A DNA stretch of 5,921 bases from SVTX01 sp045132775 (GCA_045132775.1 JBGUSX010000117.1:1-5921), one strand, 5' to 3'. Numbered from the stretch's first letter, positions 1 through 5,636 are shown. Program-made: numbers and translations. Notes: generated from the letters alone by a model not told the origin.

Positions 1-27
1 CATCGAGAATGCCTTGCGCTTTCTTGC

Positions 28-169
28 TTTTTCCGTTTTTGCACTCTGGCGTACCCCCGTACGCCGACGAATGCAAAAACGAAAAATCTACCTACCTTTT
101 TCGACCTCTGCCAGCGTGTCGAGACTTTCTCGACACGCTGACGGGCTTGACCAAATCGGTCAAGCCCGT
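28..169. repeat. Cluster of three consecutive hairpins, non-coding
   Basis: The first 240 bases hold no credible gene. They contain three adjacent inverted repeats. (1) A nested hairpin at 28-86: an outer stem CGTTTTTGCA (34-43) pairs with 72-81 and continues past one bulged C as TTTTT/AAAAA (28-32 with 82-86). An inner stem GGCGTAC (48-54) pairs with 59-65 around a CCCC loop. (2) A perfect 13-bp stem CAGCGTGTCGAGA (112-124) pairs with 128-140. (3) A perfect 12-bp stem ACGGGCTTGACC (141-152) pairs with 158-169 around AAATC. The third is followed by ATCTTTGT, a weak T tail, so it could terminate plus-strand transcription entering from outside the window. The density of near-perfect stems suggests a repetitive intergenic element or a structured RNA rather than a simple terminator. 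The stems are directly visible; the role is inferred. Confidence 0.6.
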
Positions 170-215
170 ATCTTTGTAAAATAAGTACAAAAACATACCC
201 AAAATTTTGTGCGCG

Positions 216-235
216 GGTGTCACACTCGGAACACC
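216..235. promoter_or_regulatory. GGTGT/ACACC dyad upstream of the hydrolase promoter
   Basis: GGTGT (216-220) and ACACC (231-235) form an inverted repeat with a 10-base centre. It ends 8 bases before the -35 box at 244. The position would suit an activator or repressor site for the hydrolase gene. No regulator gene is present in the window, and a 5-bp half-site is short enough to occur by chance. Confidence 0.25.
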
Positions 236-243
236 TTTGATAC

Positions 244-272
244 TTGAAATCGTCACGAAAATAGTATATAAT
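244..272 (+). promoter_or_regulatory. Sigma-70/A-type promoter of the GH79 hydrolase gene
   Basis: TTGAAA (244-249) and TATAAT (267-272) are separated by exactly 17 bases. The -10 is consensus and the -35 differs from TTGACA by one base. The expected start of transcription is near 279, giving a leader of about 47 bases before the ATG at 326. The leader carries GGAG at 315-318, seven bases before the start codon. Confidence 0.75.
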
Positions 273-325
273 TAAAATGCACTACTAAGGTGATAATAAT
301 TAACTAAACATAAAGGAGAAAGAAA

Positions 326-1825
326 ATGGCAGAATTCGTTAAGATCAATGCAAGCGGTCTCGCACCTATTCGCGAGATCGACGAAAGACTCGTATCCTAC
401 AACGTAGAAATGACCGAAGTAACAGGCGGCACCTTCTGGAAGGCATACACCGACGCACAGGTAGACGGAACCGAGGAGTTCCCTATGATCTCTGACTGGA
501 GAGATATGGGCAACCTTCAGCAGTGGTACGACCCGATCGACCTCTATGATCCCCGACTTCGCAAGATGGCTCGCGAGCTCGGCACCGCTTGGGTACGCGT
601 TTCGGGCACTTGGGCTAACAAGACCTATTACGACCTTGAAAACAAGTGCGACGGCAAGGTTCCCGAGGGATATCAGAACCTTCTTCGCCGCGAGCAGTGG
701 ATCGGTGTGCTTCATTTTGTAAAGGATATCGGCGCAAAGCTCCTCGTTTCTATGACAAACTGCCCCGGTGTGCACACGGCAGACGAGCCCTATCCGCTCG
801 CTCTTGCAGAAAAGCTCTTCTCTTTTTCGAAGGAATACGGTGTTCCGATCGATGCGGCAGAGTTCACAAACGAGCCTAATATGATGGTAATGTCGGGACT
901 TCCCCACGGCTACACCGCGGCAGACCACGCTCGTGACCACGACATTTTCGGCGCATGGCTCCGTGAAAACTATCCCGAGTGCCTCTTCGTAGGTCCCTGC
1001 ACCGTCGGTGATATCGATATCAATATGGGCGGCAAGGATAACGTAGGCGGCGGTATCGCATCTGCACTTCAGATGGTAACCACCGAGGAGCTCCTTGGCG
1101 ACCAGAAGGTAAAGATGGACGTATTCAGCTACCACTACTATAACGGAATTTCCGAGCGCGGTGCGGCAATGGGCGGTCACTGGCCCGAGTCCAAGTGTCT
1201 GACCGAGGAATACCTCGCGGTTGCAGGCGATTGCGCAAGACAGTACCTCGACCGTCGCGACAGATACGTACCGGGCGGTCAGCTCTGGGTAACCGAGTCG
1301 GGTGACGCGGGATGCGGCGGAAACACCTGGGCACCCACCTACCTCGACGTTCCGAGAACCCTTAACGAGCTTGGCGAGTTCGCAACCGTCACGGACGGAA
1401 TCATCTTCCACAACACCCTCGCCTCCTCAGCGTACGGATTCCTCGAGCACGGCACCTTTGAGCCCCGTCCCAACTACTTTGCTGTCCTGCTCTGGAACAG
1501 ACTTATGGGTAGCACAGTATATGCCTCGGGCGAGCAGATCCGCGAGGGTGCGCACGTCTATGCACATAGCCGTAAGGACGGCAAGGACGGCTATGCCTAC
1601 CTCATCATCAACAACTCCCGTACAGAGACAACTACGCTCGAGCTCCCCCACGCATCCTCCGCTTACGTCCTTGAAGGACAGGGCAAGCTCCGCAGCAGAG
1701 TAATGACTCTCAACGGCAAGCCCCTCACCCTCGGAGAGAACGATGAGCTCCCCGCTCTCGAACCCGTAACAGTAGAAGGCAAGCTCACACTCGCTCCCGG
1801 TGCCTGCGCGTTCGTTTTGGTTTAA
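326..1825 (+). CDS. Heparanase-like glycoside hydrolase, family GH79, no signal peptide
   Basis: This 499-residue protein resembles family GH79 (heparanase and beta-glucuronidases), retaining enzymes that cleave glucuronide linkages. Visible signatures, in order: DPRLRKMARELGTAWVRVSG (about 75-94), matching the start of the heparanase (beta/alpha)8 barrel; TNEPN (181-185), with E183 as the probable acid/base; VFSYHYYNG (266-274); and WVTESGDAGCGG (321-332), with E324 as the probable nucleophile. Next comes FEPRPNYFAVLLWNRLMGSTV (378-398), which ends the barrel. The C-terminal ~100 residues form the beta-domain, with LNGKPLTL and LPALEP motifs like those of mammalian heparanase. The ATG at 326 follows TAAAGGAGAAAGAAA with seven-base spacing after GGAG. 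The N-terminus (MAEFVKINASG) has no hydrophobic segment, so the enzyme is predicted to be cytoplasmic, unusual for a family that is mostly secreted or lysosomal. The gene is a single transcription unit with its own promoter. Exact substrate is unknown: an imported aryl- or oligosaccharide glucuronide is plausible, heparan sulfate unproven. Confidence 0.85.
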   Translation: MAEFVKINASGLAPIREIDERLVSYNVEMTEVTGGTFWKAYTDAQVDGTEEFPMISDWRDMGNLQQWYDPIDLYDPRLRKMARELGTAWVRVSGTWANKTYYDLENKCDGKVPEGYQNLLRREQWIGVLHFVKDIGAKLLVSMTNCPGVHTADEPYPLALAEKLFSFSKEYGVPIDAAEFTNEPNMMVMSGLPHGYTAADHARDHDIFGAWLRENYPECLFVGPCTVGDIDINMGGKDNVGGGIASALQMVTTEELLGDQKVKMDVFSYHYYNGISERGAAMGGHWPESKCLTEEYLAVAGDCARQYLDRRDRYVPGGQLWVTESGDAGCGGNTWAPTYLDVPRTLNELGEFATVTDGIIFHNTLASSAYGFLEHGTFEPRPNYFAVLLWNRLMGSTVYASGEQIREGAHVYAHSRKDGKDGYAYLIINNSRTETTTLELPHASSAYVLEGQGKLRSRVMTLNGKPLTLGENDELPALEPVTVEGKLTLAPGACAFVLV

Positions 1826-1832
1826 TTGGATA

Positions 1833-1890
1833 TATGGGGAGAGAGGAGATGCTTTTTTAAAAGGAAAAAGCCATCCCCTCTCTCCCCATA
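1833..1890. repeat. Long GA/CT-rich imperfect hairpin after the GH79 gene
   Basis: It begins 8 bases after the GH79 stop codon. The left arm TATGGGGAGAGAGG (1833-1846) continues through AGATG and CTTTTT. It pairs with the right arm AAAAAGCCATCCCC plus TCTCTCCCCATA, ending at 1890. About 24 pairs form with one A-C mismatch and one bulged G. The loop is about 6-8 bases (AAAAGG). No T-run follows the outer arm on the plus strand, since the next bases are CCCCACTCACCCC. It is therefore not a canonical intrinsic terminator by itself. It could be a 3'-end stabilising stem, or a copy of a dispersed intergenic repeat. Confidence 0.6.
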
Positions 1891-1957
1891 CCCCACTCAC
1901 CCCTTTAAAAACCTTTAATAATTTTTCTTTATTTACGTTTATTCCCCCACAGACGAG

Positions 1958-1994
1958 AAAAAGGTCTTAATCCGTTCAAGATTAAGACCTTTTT
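1958..1994. terminator. Bidirectional rho-independent terminator between convergent units
   Basis: A perfect 15-bp inverted repeat AAAAAGGTCTTAATC (1958-1972) pairs with 1980-1994 around a 7-base loop. In both reading directions it ends in TTTTT after a GC-containing stem. It therefore works as an intrinsic terminator for the minus-strand ABC operon, whose last stop codon is only two bases away. It can also catch plus-strand transcripts from the GH79 gene. Confidence 0.93.
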
Positions 1995-1996
1995 AT

Positions 1997-2791
1997 TTAG
2001 CTTAACAGTGCCCTGTCATTCGAGAACTCAGCACCGCTCGCCTTTGTGAACTCTGCAAGAAGTGCCTCAACGGTGAGCTTTTTCTTTTCCTCACCCTTGA
2101 TATCAAGCACTATCTTGCCCGCGTTCATCATAATGATGCGGTTTCCGTGCGCGATCGCGTCGCGCATGTTGTGCGTGACCATAAGAGCAGTGAGGTTGTT
2201 CTCCTCAATGAGCTTGTCGGTGATCTCAAGGACCTTTGCCGCGGTCTTGGGGTCAAGAGCGGCAGTGTGCTCGTCAAGAAGGAGAAGCTTCGGCTTTTTC
2301 ATAGCCGCCATAAGAAGCGTGATAGCCTGACGCTGACCGCCCGAAAGCAGACCCATCTTTGTGGTAAGTCTGTCCTCAAGCCCGAGGTCAAGCATCTTGA
2401 GCTGCTCGCGGTATTTTGCCCTGTCCTTGCCTCTTATAGCCCATCTGACACCTCTGCGATGTCCGCGGCTGTCGGCAATAGACATATTCTCCTCTACCCA
2501 CATATCCGATGCAGTACCCATTCTGGGATCCTGGAATACGCGACCGATATAGGATGCTCTCTTGAATTCGGGGAGCTTAGTTACGTCAACACCGTCGATA
2601 ATGACCTGTCCCTCGTCAACGGGATAAGCACCTGCAACTATGTTGAGCATAGTCGACTTGCCTGCGCCGTTACCGCCGATAACGGTCACAAAATCGCCGT
2701 CCTCAAGAGTTAAGGAGAGTCCTTCGAATACCTTTTTTTCATTTATCGTGCCTTCATTGAAGGTCTTGTGAATATTCTTTATCTCAAGCAT
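1997..2791 (-). CDS. ABC importer ATPase, COG1101/TrpZ-like
   Basis: This 264-residue protein is the nucleotide-binding subunit that powers the importer made with the two upstream genes. All standard motifs are intact: Walker A GGNGAGKST (39-47), Q-loop VFQDP (Q87), signature LSGGQ (149-153), Walker B LLLLDE (169-174) with catalytic E174, D-loop ALD (178-180) and switch H207 in VTHNMRDA. The RVFQDPRMGTASDMWVEENM segment and the LLDEHTAALDPKTA stretch are typical of the ATPases paired with COG2984 binding proteins. Start is ATG at 2791, nine bases after AAGGAGG. That start overlaps the permease stop by 8 bases, so translational coupling is likely. It is the last gene of the operon, ending two bases before the terminator stem. 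Length is normal for the family and no residue is missing. TrpZ is a family resemblance, not a proven tryptophan role. Confidence 0.92.
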   Translation of the reverse strand: MLEIKNIHKTFNEGTINEKKVFEGLSLTLEDGDFVTVIGGNGAGKSTMLNIVAGAYPVDEGQVIIDGVDVTKLPEFKRASYIGRVFQDPRMGTASDMWVEENMSIADSRGHRRGVRWAIRGKDRAKYREQLKMLDLGLEDRLTTKMGLLSGGQRQAITLLMAAMKKPKLLLLDEHTAALDPKTAAKVLEITDKLIEENNLTALMVTHNMRDAIAHGNRIIMMNAGKIVLDIKGEEKKKLTVEALLAEFTKASGAEFSNDRALLS

Positions 2792-3710
2792 TCGTCTTTG
2801 CCTCCTTCTTCTTTTTCTTCTTCATAATGTGCGACTTGAGGTAAGGCACACCGAGGAAGAGTGCTACAACAAGAGCCGAGAGCATCTTGAGGAGCTCGGT
2901 GGGAAGACCGATGAAGATAACGGTCTGGAATACGAACCAGTAGATTATCGCACCGCAAACAACGAACAGAAGTCTGAGAGCGAAGTTCGTAGTCTTTTTC
3001 TGGAAGAGAGCCTCACCGACGATGACAGCCGCAAGACCGATAACGATCGCGCCGCGACCCATGTTAATGTCCGCCGCACCCTGCTGCTGAGCGAGAAGCG
3101 CACCCGCGAGAGCAACCACACCGTTCGAGAGCGCAAGACCGAAGACCTTTGTGAAGTTAGTATTGATTCCTTGCGCACGGCTCATCTCAAGGTTACAACC
3201 CGTGCTTCGAAGAGCCATACCCATCTCTGTACCGAAGAACCAGTAAAGCAGAGCAACGATGACCGCGATAAAGCCGAGCAATATGGCAAGGGTCACGTAA
3301 ATGTCACCGCCGTTACCCGAAACGAGTATCTTGTCGCCGTATTTGAATCTTGAAAGCGCAACGTTCGCCTTTCCGCCCATGATAAGAAGGTTTATAGACC
3401 AGAGCATAAGCTGTGTCAGAATACCTGCAAGTATTGCGGGAATACCGAGAGCGGTGTGAAGCAGACCCGTAATAAGTCCTGCGATCATACCTGCGATTAT
3501 CGCGCAAAGCATCGCGATCCATACGTTGACGCCCATTGTAATAAGCATAGTACAAACGGCTGCACCGGTAGTAATAGAGCCGTCGACCGTAAGATCGGCA
3601 AGATCAAGCACCTTGAAGGTGATGTAAAGACCTATCGCCATTACACCCCAGACAAGACCCTGACCTACAGCGCCCGGGAGCGTCCCGAGCCAATTCATGA
3701 TCATTTCCAT
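2784..3710 (-). CDS. ABC importer permease, BPD_transp_2 family, COG4120/TrpY-like
   Basis: This 308-residue integral membrane protein is the transport channel of the importer. Roughly eight to nine hydrophobic segments are visible (about 15-33, 42-60, 63-85, 88-111, 137-159, 190-207, 220-235, 243-262, 271-290). The cytoplasmic loop EMGMALRSTGCNLEMSRAQG (162-181) is characteristic of branched-chain/ribose-type permeases and of the COG4120 branch, and contacts the ATPase. The C-terminus is a lysine tail (about 297-302). Its AAG/GAG codons also supply the ribosome binding site of the downstream ATPase gene. Start is ATG at 3710, with AAAGGA eight bases upstream. In-frame ATGs at codons 3 and 5 are possible but less well spaced. 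It lies 110 bases after the binding-protein gene, and that gap holds two hairpins. Family assignment is firm; the ligand is unknown. Confidence 0.9.
   Translation of the reverse strand: MEMIMNWLGTLPGAVGQGLVWGVMAIGLYITFKVLDLADLTVDGSITTGAAVCTMLITMGVNVWIAMLCAIIAGMIAGLITGLLHTALGIPAILAGILTQLMLWSINLLIMGGKANVALSRFKYGDKILVSGNGGDIYVTLAILLGFIAVIVALLYWFFGTEMGMALRSTGCNLEMSRAQGINTNFTKVFGLALSNGVVALAGALLAQQQGAADINMGRGAIVIGLAAVIVGEALFQKKTTNFALRLLFVVCGAIIYWFVFQTVIFIGLPTELLKMLSALVVALFLGVPYLKSHIMKKKKKKEAKTNA
2801..2807 (-). promoter_or_regulatory. Ribosome binding site of the ATPase gene, inside permease coding sequence
   Basis: Read on the minus strand this is AAGGAGG, nine bases before the ATG at 2791. It is formed by the Lys-Glu-Ala codons at the end of the permease's polylysine tail. 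A ribosome finishing the permease therefore ends right at the next start codon, which suggests coupled translation and fixed stoichiometry. Confidence 0.85.
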
Positions 3711-3725
3711 TTAAAAAGTCCTTTC

Positions 3726-3755
3726 CTGTTTTCAAAATTCGGGATTTGAAAACAG
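3726..3755 (-). promoter_or_regulatory. Hairpin abutting the permease ribosome binding site
   Basis: CTGTTTTCAAA (3726-3736) and TTTGAAAACAG (3745-3755) form a perfect 11-bp stem around an 8-base loop. In the minus-strand transcript the stem ends in CAG, running straight into GAAAGGAC, the permease Shine-Dalgarno region. It has no T-run after it. It may modulate permease translation or protect mRNA ends. The stem is directly visible; the role is inferred. Confidence 0.55.
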
Positions 3756-3773
3756 TCCCAAATTAACACCTAT

Positions 3774-3798
3774 GCCTGCGGACAAAATATCCGCAGGC
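3774..3798 (-). promoter_or_regulatory. GC-rich hairpin between binding-protein and permease genes
   Basis: GCCTGCGGA (3774-3782) pairs perfectly with TCCGCAGGC (3790-3798) around a 7-base loop. It lies 22 bases after the binding-protein stop codon. The minus-strand sequence after it (ATAGGTGTTAATTTGG) is not a T-run, so full termination is unlikely. Such hairpins after the first gene of ABC operons commonly stabilise the upstream message or partly attenuate, giving more binding protein than permease. That role is inferred here. Confidence 0.6.
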
Positions 3799-3820
3799 GC
3801 AGTAAAATATCGTTTTTAAA

Positions 3821-4792
3821 TTATTCGCCGATAGCAACGTAGCCTGCAGCCTTGAGAGCCTCAACGTCAATGTTAAGCTCGGCGCATATCTCTGCGTTAT
3901 ATTTCTTGGTGAATTTATCCGCATACGCGATCTTCATCTCTTCTATCTTAGCCTCACCCTTAAGGATCTTGATAGCCATCTTACCGGTAGCAACACCGAG
4001 ATCGTAGTAGTTGATGCAAAGAGTAGCAACGCCGCATCCCGTGCAGATTCCCTCTTCTCCGGCAATGACAGGGGTCTTACCGATCGCACCCTTGATGGTC
4101 TCGGCACAGCTTGCCGCCGTGTTATCGGTGGGAACGTAGATAACGTCAGCAAATGCCGCAGCAGCCGCAGAAACGGTGCTTACGTCGTTGGAGTCGGTAA
4201 ACTTAAAGTCCTTGATATCGGCATCCTTGATTCCCTTCTCGCAAAGAAGTCTCCTGATCTCCTTGACCTGATACTCGGAGTTAGGCTCGCTAGAGCAATA
4301 AAGAAGAGCGACCTTCTTAGCCTCGGGAAAAAGATCGATGATCATCTGAGCCTGCTCGTCAAGAGGAGCAAGGTCGCTGGTACCCGAAACGTTTGATCCA
4401 ACGAGACCGTTAAAGCCTTCGATGCCGAGAGCAACACCGTACTCGGTGATGGATGTTCCGAGAACGGGAATGTTCTCCTGCTGAGCCGCCGCCTGAAGAG
4501 CGGGAGTAGCGTTAGCCATAATAAGGTCAGCCTTCTTGGATACGAAGTTGTTGACGATAGTGGTACAGGTGGAGGGATCGTTGCTCGCGTTCTCATTGAG
4601 GATCTCAATATTCTCGCCGAACTCTGCCTTGAGAGTATCGATAAAGCCCTGAGTTGCCGCGTCGAGAGCGGGGTGCTGAACGAGCTGGCAAACACCGACG
4701 GTGTACTTGCCGTCATCGGTGTCGCAGGACACAAGAGCGATCGAGGACACTATCATGAGTGCCGCAAGCATGATACAAACTATTTTTTTCAT
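3821..4792 (-). CDS. ABC transporter substrate-binding lipoprotein, COG2984/TrpX-like
   Basis: This 323-residue protein captures the ligand outside the membrane for the adjacent permease and ATPase. The N-terminus MKKIVCIMLAALMIVSSIALVSC is a lipoprotein signal. The lipobox is LVSC with Cys23 as the lipidated residue, followed by an acidic DTDDG linker. Family features (ABC_sub_bind, PF04392) in order: VGVCQLVQHPALDAATQGF (about 33-51), NENASNDPSTCTTIVNNFV (about 66-84), DLIMANATPALQAAAQ (89-104), VSGTSDLAPLDEQ (135-147), VIYVPTDNTAASCAE (217-231), and INYYDLGVATGKMAIKIL (260-277). The ATG at 4792 is preferred: it has GGAG eight bases upstream and begins a clean signal peptide. An in-frame TTG ten codons earlier has no such site. 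It is the first gene of the operon, after a consensus promoter. Homologues include the predicted tryptophan-binding TrpX, but the specificity here is not readable from sequence. Confidence 0.92.
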   Translation of the reverse strand: MKKIVCIMLAALMIVSSIALVSCDTDDGKYTVGVCQLVQHPALDAATQGFIDTLKAEFGENIEILNENASNDPSTCTTIVNNFVSKKADLIMANATPALQAAAQQENIPVLGTSITEYGVALGIEGFNGLVGSNVSGTSDLAPLDEQAQMIIDLFPEAKKVALLYCSSEPNSEYQVKEIRRLLCEKGIKDADIKDFKFTDSNDVSTVSAAAAAFADVIYVPTDNTAASCAETIKGAIGKTPVIAGEEGICTGCGVATLCINYYDLGVATGKMAIKILKGEAKIEEMKIAYADKFTKKYNAEICAELNIDVEALKAAGYVAIGE

Positions 4793-4800
4793 GGTTCTTT

Positions 4801-4804
4801 CTCC
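4801..4804 (-). promoter_or_regulatory. Ribosome binding site deciding the lipoprotein start
   Basis: GGAG on the minus strand lies eight bases before the ATG at 4792. It falls inside the possible N-terminal extension from the TTG at 4822, so it argues for the shorter protein that starts with its signal peptide. Confidence 0.85.
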
Positions 4805-4850
4805 GTTTTTCTTGGATTTCAAAGTAAAATAAGATGATATAATAGAAGAT

Positions 4851-4868
4851 ACTTTACTTCAATAAAGT
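4851..4868. promoter_or_regulatory. Dyad at the predicted transcription start of the ABC operon
   Basis: ACTTTA and TAAAGT flank a 6-base centre. The minus-strand end of the dyad (4868) falls at the expected +1, seven bases after the -10 box. As DNA it could be a repressor operator covering +1 to +18. As RNA it would be a weak 5' hairpin. The segment TTTACTT (4853-4859) can instead pair with AAGTAAA (4822-4828), giving a competing structure in the leader. Confidence 0.35.
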
Positions 4869-4874
4869 GTTTTC

Positions 4875-4903
4875 ATTATACCACCATACACCTCCCTTGT
4901 CAA
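4875..4903 (-). promoter_or_regulatory. Perfect consensus sigma-70/A promoter of the ABC operon
   Basis: On the minus strand TTGACA (4903-4898) and TATAAT (4880-4875) are separated by exactly 17 bases, matching consensus in all 12 core positions. The spacer ends TGGTGG rather than an extended TGN. Predicted start of transcription is about 4868, leaving a leader of about 75 bases. The upstream flank is rich in A and T tracts, which may act as an UP element. Confidence 0.92.
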
Positions 4904-4950
4904 TCATTTTTTCAAAAAATATCAACAAAAATAAACATTTTTTTGGGTAT

Positions 4951-4996
4951 TTGCAAAGAAATAATAAAGGTCGAAAGCCTTATGGCAACCGACCCT
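4951..4996 (-). terminator. Terminator of the cytidylate kinase-like gene
   Basis: In the minus-strand transcript AGGGTCG (4996-4990) pairs with CGACCTT (4973-4967, one G-U pair). An inner GCC/GGC stem closes an ATAA loop, with a 3x3 internal loop between the stems. The hairpin is followed by a T-rich tail TTATTATTTCTTT. It starts 13 bases after the stop codon of the kinase-like gene, so it separates that gene from the ABC operon promoter. Confidence 0.65.
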
Positions 4997-5009
4997 CAGT
5001 TTTCAAGAT

Positions 5010-5624
5010 TTATGTTGTGCTCACAACGTCCGAGATCATGTCCGCGCAACGCTCAAGACCAACCGCGGAGCTGTCGAGCATCAGATGGTAATTCTGGTAA
5101 ACTCCCCACTCGCGCATAGCAAAGGAGCGATAGAAAACGCGTCTTTTGGTGTCCTTCTCCTTAATTCTGTCCTCTATCTTCTTGTCTGTCTCGCCGTAGA
5201 GAGAAAGGACTCTTTCACACTTGTACTTCATATCCGCGTAGATGAACACGTTGAGAACGTCGTTTCTGTCGCGGAGAATGTAATCCGCACCGCGACCGAT
5301 GATTACGCAGTTACCCTCGTTTGCGATCTCGTTAATGACCTTGATCTGTGCGATATGCACCTGGCTTGCAAAGGAGTTTCCGTGATATGACTCACTGCTC
5401 GCGTTTGCGGAATTTATAGCGATCGAATACAAAAAGCTCGACTTGTGAGTCGCGTACTCGTCGTATTTTTCAACTATCTCTCTTGAAAGACCGCTCTCTT
5501 TAATGACCCTGTCAATTATCTCGGAATCATAAAATTTGTATCCGAGCTTTTCGGCAATCATCTTACCAATCGTTCTTCCGCCGCTGCCGAACTCACGGCT
5601 TATCGTAATAATATTCTTTGCCAT
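5010..5624 (-). CDS. Cytidylate kinase-like P-loop protein (Cytidylate_kin2, PF13189)
   Basis: This 204-residue cytosolic protein is a typical full-length member of the cytidylate kinase-like family, found widely in Clostridia. The N-terminal motif ITISREFGSGGRTIG (6-20) replaces the usual GxxGxGK[ST] P-loop: the Walker A lysine position is Arg17, as is normal in this family. KLGYKFYDSEIIDRV (26-40), NCVIIGRGADYIL (105-117, NMP-binding strand and loop) and a basic lid region EDRIKEKDTKRRVFYRSF (151-168) follow. The C-terminal YHLMLDSSAVGLE (179-191) is also family-typical. The ATG at 5624 is chosen because GGAG lies eight bases upstream; a GTG at 5630 would be only two bases from it. Family members are annotated as CMP/dCMP kinases, but few have been tested, and the real phosphoacceptor is uncertain. 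It is a single-gene unit with its own promoter and terminator, unrelated in function to the ABC genes. Confidence 0.87.
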   Translation of the reverse strand: MAKNIITISREFGSGGRTIGKMIAEKLGYKFYDSEIIDRVIKESGLSREIVEKYDEYATHKSSFLYSIAINSANASSESYHGNSFASQVHIAQIKVINEIANEGNCVIIGRGADYILRDRNDVLNVFIYADMKYKCERVLSLYGETDKKIEDRIKEKDTKRRVFYRSFAMREWGVYQNYHLMLDSSAVGLERCADMISDVVSTT

Positions 5625-5632
5625 ACGCACGT

Positions 5633-5636
5633 CTCC
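5633..5636 (-). promoter_or_regulatory. Ribosome binding site deciding the kinase-like start
   Basis: GGAG within TAAAGGAGAC on the minus strand is eight bases before the ATG at 5624 but only two bases before the in-frame GTG at 5630. Spacing therefore selects the ATG and a protein starting MAKNIITISR. Confidence 0.85.

Noticed and set aside
1..138. Open plus-strand frame from the window edge ending at 138 (46 codons)
   Set aside because: It runs through two of the strong hairpins, is rich in Cys/Phe/Arg with no recognisable motif, and is best explained as read-through of a structured repeat. It cannot be fully excluded without upstream sequence.
272..1411. Long 379-codon open frame on the minus strand, opposite the GH79 gene
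   Set aside because: It lies antisense to a gene with clear catalytic motifs, has no family resemblance, and its existence is explained by the codon bias of the real gene. Similar antisense frames lie opposite the ATPase (2147-2713) and permease (2829-3353).
1427..1900. 157-codon minus-strand frame over the GH79 3' end and the GA/CT hairpin
   Set aside because: It overlaps the coding region antisense and reads into a hairpin, with no ribosome binding site or family motif.
4793..4822. N-terminal extension of the binding lipoprotein from a TTG
   Set aside because: It has no ribosome binding site and would place ten polar residues before the signal peptide. The ATG at 4792 has ideal spacing to GGAG.
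4793..5009. T-box riboswitch or Trp-codon attenuator upstream of the ABC operon
   Set aside because: The transcript leader is only about 75 bases, has no ATG start or UGG codons in a short frame, and lacks a terminator/antiterminator pair.
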